From the NCBI GenBank assembly GCA_011050685.1, contig DRFF01000142.1, positions 1 to 47,042 of the forward strand: a stretch of DNA of 47,042 bases. The letters run 5' to 3'. Positions 1 to 5,688 of the stretch are shown piece by piece; positions within the stretch are counted from its first letter, which is position 1, and every line of letters starts with the position of its first letter. Origin of the DNA: Aurantimonas coralicida. Its GTDB lineage: Bacteria > Pseudomonadota > Alphaproteobacteria > Rhizobiales > Rhizobiaceae. The notes under the pieces are model-generated. The model ran no database searches. It saw nothing but the letters and a program-made list of their open reading frames with translations, and was not told the DNA's origin. Made by a program: the position numbers and the translations under genes.

Positions 1-926
1 AATCAGGCCGCGGCTCGCATGTCGCGCTCTATCCCAACCTCAACGTCACCGACCCGGTCTGGCGCCAGATGATCCGCGACGCCGACTTCCGCCGAGCCCT
101 CTCGCTCGCCATCAATCGGGCCGACATCGACAAGGCGATCTTCTACGGACTGGCCGAGCCGGGAGCCAATACGGTCCTTCCGGGTTCCCCGCTGTTCACC
201 CCGGATCTGCCGACCCGCTGGGCCGCCTACGATCCAGACAAGGCGAATTTGCTTCTGGACAGCCTCGGCCTCAAGCGCGCCACCCGTGGCGGGCTGCGGC
301 ATCTGCCGGATGGGCGCGAGATCCGCATCGTCGTCGAGACGGCGGGAGAAAGCAGCGAACAGTCCGACGTCCTGCAGCTCGTGCGCGACGATTGGCGCAA
401 GGTCGGCGTCGATCTTCTGATCCGCGAATCCCAGCGCGAAATCTTCCGCAACCGCATCAAGGCCGGCTCGACCCTGATGTCGGTCTGGACGGGGCTCGAC
501 AATGGGCTGCCGACCCCGGCCACGGACCCGGCGGAACTGGCGCCCTCCACAGCCGAACAAATGCAATGGCCGGGCTTCGGCATGTGGGTGGAAACCGGCG
601 GCACGGGCGGCGAGGCGCCCGGCGACGGCCCGGACCTTGCCGGCATCCGCGAGCTCATCCAACTCCGCCAGCAATGGATGCGGACGACCGACACGGCGGA
701 GCGCAGCGCGATCTGGAACAAGATGCTGCGGATCTCGGCCGATGAGGTCTATACGATCGGCATCGTCTCGGGCGTCGATCAGATCGTGGTGGTTTCGGAC
801 ACGCTACGGAACGTGCCGGAGCGTGGCGTCTACAACTATAATCCCGGCGCCTATTTCGGCATCTATCATCCCGACGGATTCTGGTTCGATTGCCCCTCGA
901 ATGTGGCTACAGGCTCGCCCTCGTGA
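1..926 (+). CDS. ABC transporter substrate-binding protein, peptide type (5' truncated)
   Basis: C-terminal ~308 residues of a periplasmic solute-binding protein of family 5 (DppA/OppA-like); the reading frame is open from base 3 and the start lies outside the window. The stretch with 'DADFRRALSLAINR' near base 75 is the typical family segment before the ligand-contacting C-terminal lobe, and the C-terminus with tyrosine-rich 'YNYNPGAYFG' and 'DGFWF' also fits. It should capture peptides or a similar solute for the two permeases that follow directly. Its TGA stop overlaps the GTG start of the first permease by four bases, so the three genes are one translationally coupled operon. No ATPase gene follows on this strand; the matching fused ATPase is 5 kb away on the other strand. 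Substrate is unknown. Confidence 0.9.
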   Translation, partial: SGRGSHVALYPNLNVTDPVWRQMIRDADFRRALSLAINRADIDKAIFYGLAEPGANTVLPGSPLFTPDLPTRWAAYDPDKANLLLDSLGLKRATRGGLRHLPDGREIRIVVETAGESSEQSDVLQLVRDDWRKVGVDLLIRESQREIFRNRIKAGSTLMSVWTGLDNGLPTPATDPAELAPSTAEQMQWPGFGMWVETGGTGGEAPGDGPDLAGIRELIQLRQQWMRTTDTAERSAIWNKMLRISADEVYTIGIVSGVDQIVVVSDTLRNVPERGVYNYNPGAYFGIYHPDGFWFDCPSNVATGSPS

Positions 927-1921
927 TCCGCTACGTCGCCCGCCGTATCGTGACCATGGCCTGGACGCTGCTAGCGATCAGCGTTCTCGTCTTCATCATC
1001 ATCCAGCTGCCGCCCGGCGACTATCTGACCAGCTACATCGCCGAGATCCAGGCACAGGGCGAGAACGTCTCCGCCGACAAGATTGCCTTCCTGCGCGAGC
1101 AATACGGCTTGGACAAGCCCCTCTGGGCGCAATATCTTGTCTGGGTCAGTGGCCTCCTCCAAGGCGATCTCGGCTATTCCTTCGAATACAATCAGCCGGT
1201 CGCGGACGTCGTCGGCGATCGGATACCGATGACGATCCTGCTCAATGTGGCGACGGTCGTCTTCGTCTATCTCGTCTCGTTTCCGATCGGCATCTATTCG
1301 GCCACTCACCAATATAGCTGGGGCGACAACGGGCTCAGCGTCCTTGGCTTCCTCGGCCTGGCGACGCCGAACTTCCTGCTGGCGCTGATCCTGCTCTACC
1401 TCGCCAATGTCTGGTTCGGCACCTCGATCGGCGGATTGATGGCGCCGGAATACATCGACGCGCCGTGGTCGCTCGCCAAGGTCGGGTCGGTCCTGTCGCA
1501 TCTGTGGGTGCCGGTGCTGGTGATCGGCACGGCGGGTACGGCCGGCATGATCCGGCGGCTACGGGCCAATCTCCTCGACGAGCTCAACCGGCAATATGTC
1601 GTCACTGCCCGCGCCAAGGGGCTGCCGGAGCGCCGGCTTCTGCTCAAATACCCGCTGCGCATGGCGCTCAATCCGTTCATCGCCGATCTCGGCAGCCTGC
1701 TACCGCAAATCGTCTCGGGCTCGGTGATCATTTCGGCGGTGATGTCGCTACCGACCACCGGGCCGATGCTGCTCTCTTCGTTGCGCAGTCAGGACATGTA
1801 TCTGGCCGGCTCTTTCCTGATGTTCCTGGCGCTTTTGACGGTAGTCGGCATGTTCGTCTCCGACATCCTGCTGGCGATACTCGATCCGCGTATTCGCCTC
1901 GGCCGGAGTACGGCGCGATGA
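923..1921 (+). CDS. ABC transporter permease, DppB-like
   Basis: Inner-membrane permease of a peptide/nickel-type ABC importer, 332 aa. The GTG at 923 was chosen because it overlaps the previous stop (GTGA) and puts the family-typical 'IRYVARRI' at the N-terminus, followed at once by transmembrane segment 1 ('LLAISVLVFIII'). The QYGLDKPL motif near residue 50-60 and the EAA loop ('ARAKGLPERRLLLKYPLR', about residues 220-245), which contacts the ATPase, are both intact. About six hydrophobic segments are visible. It ends in ATGA, overlapping the start of the second permease, so it should be made together with it as a heterodimer. An upstream in-frame ATG at 890 would give an N-terminal extension lying inside the substrate-binding gene and is less likely. 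Confidence 0.92.
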   Translation: MIRYVARRIVTMAWTLLAISVLVFIIIQLPPGDYLTSYIAEIQAQGENVSADKIAFLREQYGLDKPLWAQYLVWVSGLLQGDLGYSFEYNQPVADVVGDRIPMTILLNVATVVFVYLVSFPIGIYSATHQYSWGDNGLSVLGFLGLATPNFLLALILLYLANVWFGTSIGGLMAPEYIDAPWSLAKVGSVLSHLWVPVLVIGTAGTAGMIRRLRANLLDELNRQYVVTARAKGLPERRLLLKYPLRMALNPFIADLGSLLPQIVSGSVIISAVMSLPTTGPMLLSSLRSQDMYLAGSFLMFLALLTVVGMFVSDILLAILDPRIRLGRSTAR

Positions 1922-3072
1922 GCCCCACGCCCCACTTCGTCTCGCGCGAACCGTTCGATCCGGAGGCGACCATCGCCGCGGGTTCGACGGTGTCTCGAGC
2001 CTACATGGAGGCCTCCCAGACGAAGCTGATCTGGTGGCGATTCCTGCGTCACCGTGTGGCGGTCGTCTCGCTCGCCTTCCTTCTGTTCAGCTATGCCGCG
2101 ATCGTCATCGTCGAGATGATCGCACCCTACGAACTCCAGACCCGCAACACAGACTTTATCTTCGCTCCGCCGCAACCGCTGCATCTCGTCCACGACGGCC
2201 GGTTCGTCGGCCCATTCGTCTATCCGCTCGATTACGAATTGAACCTGGAGACATTGAAGCGCGAATACAGCGAAAACACCTCCCGGCCGCTGCCGCTGCG
2301 GTTCTTCTGCCAGGGCGACCCTTATGAATTGTGGGGCATTGTCGAAGCCCGGTTCCATTTCGTCTGCCCGCCCGAGGGGGGCACATTCTTCCTGCTGGGC
2401 ACCGACCGGCTCGGCCGCGACATGTTTTCACGCATCTCCTACGGAGCGCGCATATCGCTGACCGTCGGCCTCGTCGGCGTGACTCTCAGCTTTCTTCTGG
2501 GAATTACTATCGGCGGGCTCGCCGGTTATTTCGGCGGGTGGGTCGATTCCGTCGTGCAGCGGACGACGGAAATCCTGCGGTCGATCCCGGAACTACCGCT
2601 CTGGCTCGCCCTTTCCGCCGCGCTCCCGGTCACCTGGAGCCCGCTACTGATCTATTTCGGCATCACCCTGATCCTGGCACTGCTCGACTGGCCGGGGCTG
2701 GCGCGCGCTGTGCGCTCGAAACTCTTCGCGCTGCGCGAAGAAGACTTCGTCGTCGCAGCCGAGATGCTGGGCGCCAGTCCGCGGCGGATCATCTTCCGGC
2801 ATTTGCTGCCGAATTTCATGAGCCATCTGATTGCCTCGGCGTCGCTGTCGATCCCGACGATGATCCTGGCCGAGACGGCCTTAAGCTTCCTCGGGCTGGG
2901 TCTGAGGCCACCGATCACCAGTTGGGGCGTCTTGCTGTCGGAGGCGCAGAACATCGAGGCAGTGGCGCTCTATCCGTGGTTGCTGTTGCCGATGCTGCCG
3001 GTGGTCCTGACCGTGCTCGCCTTCAGTTTCGTCGGCGACGGCTTGCGCGACGCGGTCGACCCGCATCACTAG
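1918..3072 (+). CDS. ABC transporter permease, DppC-like, with long periplasmic insertion
   Basis: Second inner-membrane permease of the peptide importer, 384 aa, starting at the ATG that overlaps the previous stop by four bases. The cytoplasmic N-terminal ~40 residues precede transmembrane segment 1 ('VVSLAFLLFSYAAIVIV'). A periplasmic stretch of roughly 110 residues separates it from the core ('LGTDRLGRDMFSRISYGARIS'-type motif, the DppC hallmark). The EAA loop 'AAEMLGASPRRIIFRHLLP' is intact. At 384 aa it is longer than ordinary DppC proteins (~300 aa) because of this insertion, which resembles the long form seen in Yej-type systems (family knowledge, not tested). The gene converges on the minus-strand cyclase gene with only eight bases between the stops. 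Confidence 0.92.
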   Translation: MSPTPHFVSREPFDPEATIAAGSTVSRAYMEASQTKLIWWRFLRHRVAVVSLAFLLFSYAAIVIVEMIAPYELQTRNTDFIFAPPQPLHLVHDGRFVGPFVYPLDYELNLETLKREYSENTSRPLPLRFFCQGDPYELWGIVEARFHFVCPPEGGTFFLLGTDRLGRDMFSRISYGARISLTVGLVGVTLSFLLGITIGGLAGYFGGWVDSVVQRTTEILRSIPELPLWLALSAALPVTWSPLLIYFGITLILALLDWPGLARAVRSKLFALREEDFVVAAEMLGASPRRIIFRHLLPNFMSHLIASASLSIPTMILAETALSFLGLGLRPPITSWGVLLSEAQNIEAVALYPWLLLPMLPVVLTVLAFSFVGDGLRDAVDPHH

Positions 3073-3080
3073 CGCATCGA

Positions 3081-4313
3081 TTATTCACCCGCGCCGGCGG
3101 CGCGGAGCGGTACGGCCTCGGCCAGACGCGGCGTGAACAGTTCCATCCGCCGCTCCACACCGCTGAGGGCATGGACGCCGACCGTATCCCAGCGTTCGGG
3201 CAAAAGCGCGGCGACCTCGGCGCTGGCGAGCACGCTGAGATCCATCGTCTTGGTCAGTTTCTCGATGCGCTCGACCTCGGTGACCGTCGGTCCGATCACC
3301 GTGAAGGCCAAGCGCTCGGGCACGCCGATATTGCCGAAGACGACGTTGCCGATATTGAGGCCGATGCCGAAATCCATCGTATCGAGGCCGCGTTCGCGCC
3401 GGGCCGCGTTGGCCTCCTCGCGCATCAGGAAGGATTCGCCGACAGCCTCCAACACCTTGGCGCTGAGGGCCGCGGCGTCCGTCGCGTCGTCCAGTGGAAA
3501 GATCACCAGCACGGCGTCGCCGATAAAGGCGAGCACCTCGCCGCCGGCCCGGATCGCCGGACGCGCGGCGCATTCGAAATAGTCGTTGAGAAGCCGCAAG
3601 AATGCGGCGCTCTCCAGCCGACCGGTCAATCGGGTCGAGTCGCGCAGATCGGAATACCAGACCAGCGCCCTCGTGGTCGCCCCGTCGCCGAGGCGGATAT
3701 TGCCGTTGAGTACGCTATGGCCGGCCTGCCGTCCTAGATAGGTCTCGACGATGTTGGTGGTGATACGCGACTGGATGATCGTCTTGGACACAAGGGCGAA
3801 AGTCTGCTGGATCGCCTGCAGAACGCCGAGGTCCTCGTCGGTAAACCCGGAAGAGCGGTCGCTCGCCCAGATCACGAAGATTCCGGCCGTCGCCATATCC
3901 ATGAACGTGCTGTGTTGCGAAAATTCGGTCGAAAGGGCGATGTAGTCGGTGTAGCCCTCGGCCGCGAGTTCCTCGAATAGCGGGAAGTCGAGAAGCTTGC
4001 CCGGCCCGGTCAAACGCCGCCGCAGGACGGGAAGGTCCGCTTCCAGCATGTAGCGCAAAGGGCTTCTCTGCCAGGCTTCGGTGTTAGCGTCCTGATGATG
4101 GAAATGCTCCAGGACCGTGTCGTGGTCCCGCTGCCACTTGATCATTTCGGCTCGAAACAACGGATGCAGGGTCGGCCAGTTCAGCCGGGCGCGAGCGATC
4201 GGGATGCCGATGCCGCTCAGCCTCAGGCAAAGCTGATGGAAGAGTTCCTCCAGATTTGGATTGCCGAGTGCCTCGCGGATAAGCCAGTCGTCGACTTGCT
4301 TTGCCAGCCCCAT
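3081..4313 (-). CDS. Soluble class III adenylate/guanylate cyclase with altered active-site residues
   Basis: 410-aa cytosolic protein with no membrane segments. Residues 1-200 form an N-terminal region of the rhizobial cyclase type ('LHPLFRAEMIKW'; residues ~120-185 look GAF-like). Residues ~215-395 are a class III cyclase homology domain. Both metal-binding aspartates are present (D222 in 'YSDLRDS', D266 in 'FIGDAVL'), and so are the substrate-side Thr338 and the transition-state Arg349. Two canonical residues differ: the base-selecting Lys expected just before FIGD is Ala262, and the transition-state Asn expected in 'TVN' is Thr345. The enzyme may therefore be weak, inactive, or use another nucleotide. 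It is the last gene of the minus-strand run, one base after the MBL hydrolase, near a cyclic-nucleotide-binding gene, which argues for a cyclic-nucleotide role. Confidence 0.88.
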   Translation of the reverse strand: MGLAKQVDDWLIREALGNPNLEELFHQLCLRLSGIGIPIARARLNWPTLHPLFRAEMIKWQRDHDTVLEHFHHQDANTEAWQRSPLRYMLEADLPVLRRRLTGPGKLLDFPLFEELAAEGYTDYIALSTEFSQHSTFMDMATAGIFVIWASDRSSGFTDEDLGVLQAIQQTFALVSKTIIQSRITTNIVETYLGRQAGHSVLNGNIRLGDGATTRALVWYSDLRDSTRLTGRLESAAFLRLLNDYFECAARPAIRAGGEVLAFIGDAVLVIFPLDDATDAAALSAKVLEAVGESFLMREEANAARRERGLDTMDFGIGLNIGNVVFGNIGVPERLAFTVIGPTVTEVERIEKLTKTMDLSVLASAEVAALLPERWDTVGVHALSGVERRMELFTPRLAEAVPLRAAGAGE

Positions 4314-4314
4314 C

Positions 4315-5169
4315 TCAGCCGCCTTCCAGGATTCGCACGCCTTCGCCGATCTCGAGGGTCAGGCCCGTGCGTGCCACGATCGCTCCGGGAAAGGCATTCT
4401 GCGCTGTCGTCGCCAGAGCTTCCAGCCATGCGTCGGTTCGCGAGATATCATGATGGAAGATAATGAGATTTTCCACGCCGGCGGCGCGGCAAAGCCGCAC
4501 ACCCTCCTGCCAGGTCGAGTGACCGAAGCCCTGGAAGGTGGGAAATTCCTCGTCGGTATACATGCAATCGTAGATCATCAGATCCGAACCGGCGATGAAA
4601 TCGCGGATCGCGGCGTCAGGTTTGCCTGGCTCGTGCTCGGTATCGGTGATGTAGCAGAACGAACGCCCCGCATACTCGATCCGATATCCCACTGCGCCGT
4701 TCGGATGATTCAGTCGAACCGTTCGGACGCGGATGTCGTCGGCAAGCGTGAGAACGTCCGGCGGACGAAAATCGCGGTAATCGATGCGCGCCGTGAACTG
4801 CTTCGGCGTCACCGGGAAATAGGGCGGGCACATGAAACGCTCGACCATGCTGCGGCAGCTGGTTTCGTCCAGGAAATGCCCGGCGTGAAGCCGCACCACG
4901 GCCTCCTCCGTATAGAGCGGAAACATGAACGGCAGGCCCATGATATGGTCGAAGTGGCAGTGGGTGAAAAGGATGTCGAGGTTCCGAACGCCCTCATAGC
5001 AGAGCTCGCGGCCGCAGCCGACGATCCCTGTGCCTGCGTCCAGCACCAAGACACGGTCGCCGCAGCGCACCTCGATACAACTCGTATCGCTGCCGAAGCG
5101 GGTGTTGGCGGCGGCCGGCGCGGGAATGCTGCCGCGCGCGCCCCAGATCTTCAGCTGGAAGCGGGTCAA
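4315..5169 (-). CDS. MBL-fold metal-dependent hydrolase (PhnP-like), candidate cyclic-nucleotide phosphodiesterase
   Basis: 284-aa cytosolic metallo-beta-lactamase-fold hydrolase of the group beginning with 'IWGARGSIP...NTSC' (COG1235/PhnP-like). The metal centre is visible: H70-x-H72-x-D74-H75, H155, D176 and a C-terminal H239/H240, plus H217 in 'GHSTW'. The family hydrolyses phosphodiesters such as cyclic phosphates, tRNA precursors or cyclic nucleotides; the true substrate cannot be read from sequence. Its ATG overlaps the TGA of the cyclic-nucleotide-binding gene by four bases, and the cyclase gene starts one base after its stop. An enzyme that removes the cyclic nucleotide would make sense there. 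The phosphodiesterase role is inference only. Confidence 0.88.
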   Translation of the reverse strand: MTRFQLKIWGARGSIPAPAAANTRFGSDTSCIEVRCGDRVLVLDAGTGIVGCGRELCYEGVRNLDILFTHCHFDHIMGLPFMFPLYTEEAVVRLHAGHFLDETSCRSMVERFMCPPYFPVTPKQFTARIDYRDFRPPDVLTLADDIRVRTVRLNHPNGAVGYRIEYAGRSFCYITDTEHEPGKPDAAIRDFIAGSDLMIYDCMYTDEEFPTFQGFGHSTWQEGVRLCRAAGVENLIIFHHDISRTDAWLEALATTAQNAFPGAIVARTGLTLEIGEGVRILEGG

Positions 5170-5639
5170 GCCTCGCCATCCCGTGACGCGGCCAGATTGC
5201 GCGCCCGGACGAGTTCCTCATTGGTGTGGGTCAGGCGTTCGGCCAGGCTGCGCATCACTTCCGCAGCGATCTCGGGGAACTGGCGCAGGAGCTGCAAGAA
5301 CGAATCCTTGCGCACCCTCAGCGCCGACACATCCGTGCTGGCAGTCACCGTCGCCGTTCGCGGAGTATCGCAAAGGATCGATATCTCACCCACGACATCG
5401 CCGGGTCCGAGCGTGGCGACGACGTAGTCACCGGATTCCGTCTCGACCGAGACCTCCGCCTTACCCTCGACCAGCACATAGGCCGCGTCGCCCGGTTGTC
5501 CCTGCCGGACCAACGCCTGTCCGGCGCGATAGGCGATCGAATCAGCGGTGAAGGCGATCAGCTTCAACCGGCTCGGCTCGATGCCGGCGAAGATCGGGAC
5601 CGACCGCAGAAGGTCCATTTCGGATTTAAGAAGCGTCAC
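5166..5639 (-). CDS. Stand-alone cyclic-nucleotide-binding domain protein
   Basis: 157-aa protein consisting almost entirely of one CRP-type cyclic-nucleotide-binding beta-roll (about residues 8-125) and a short helical tail with no helix-turn-helix. The phosphate-binding cassette is intact: 'GEISIL' with Gly84-Glu85 and 'RTA' at 94-96 fit cAMP/cGMP binding. Without a DNA-binding domain it is likely to act on a protein partner. The neighbours suggest the degenerate ABC protein encoded 49 bases upstream, or the two enzymes encoded after it, as partners (inference). The four-base overlap with the MBL gene implies coupled translation. It is not a CRP/FNR regulator despite the shared fold. Confidence 0.9.
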   Translation of the reverse strand: MTLLKSEMDLLRSVPIFAGIEPSRLKLIAFTADSIAYRAGQALVRQGQPGDAAYVLVEGKAEVSVETESGDYVVATLGPGDVVGEISILCDTPRTATVTASTDVSALRVRKDSFLQLLRQFPEIAAEVMRSLAERLTHTNEELVRARNLAASRDGEA

Positions 5640-5688
5640 GTCGTCCCTCTGCCCGCGGTCGTCTGAATCATGGCCATACCCGTATCCC

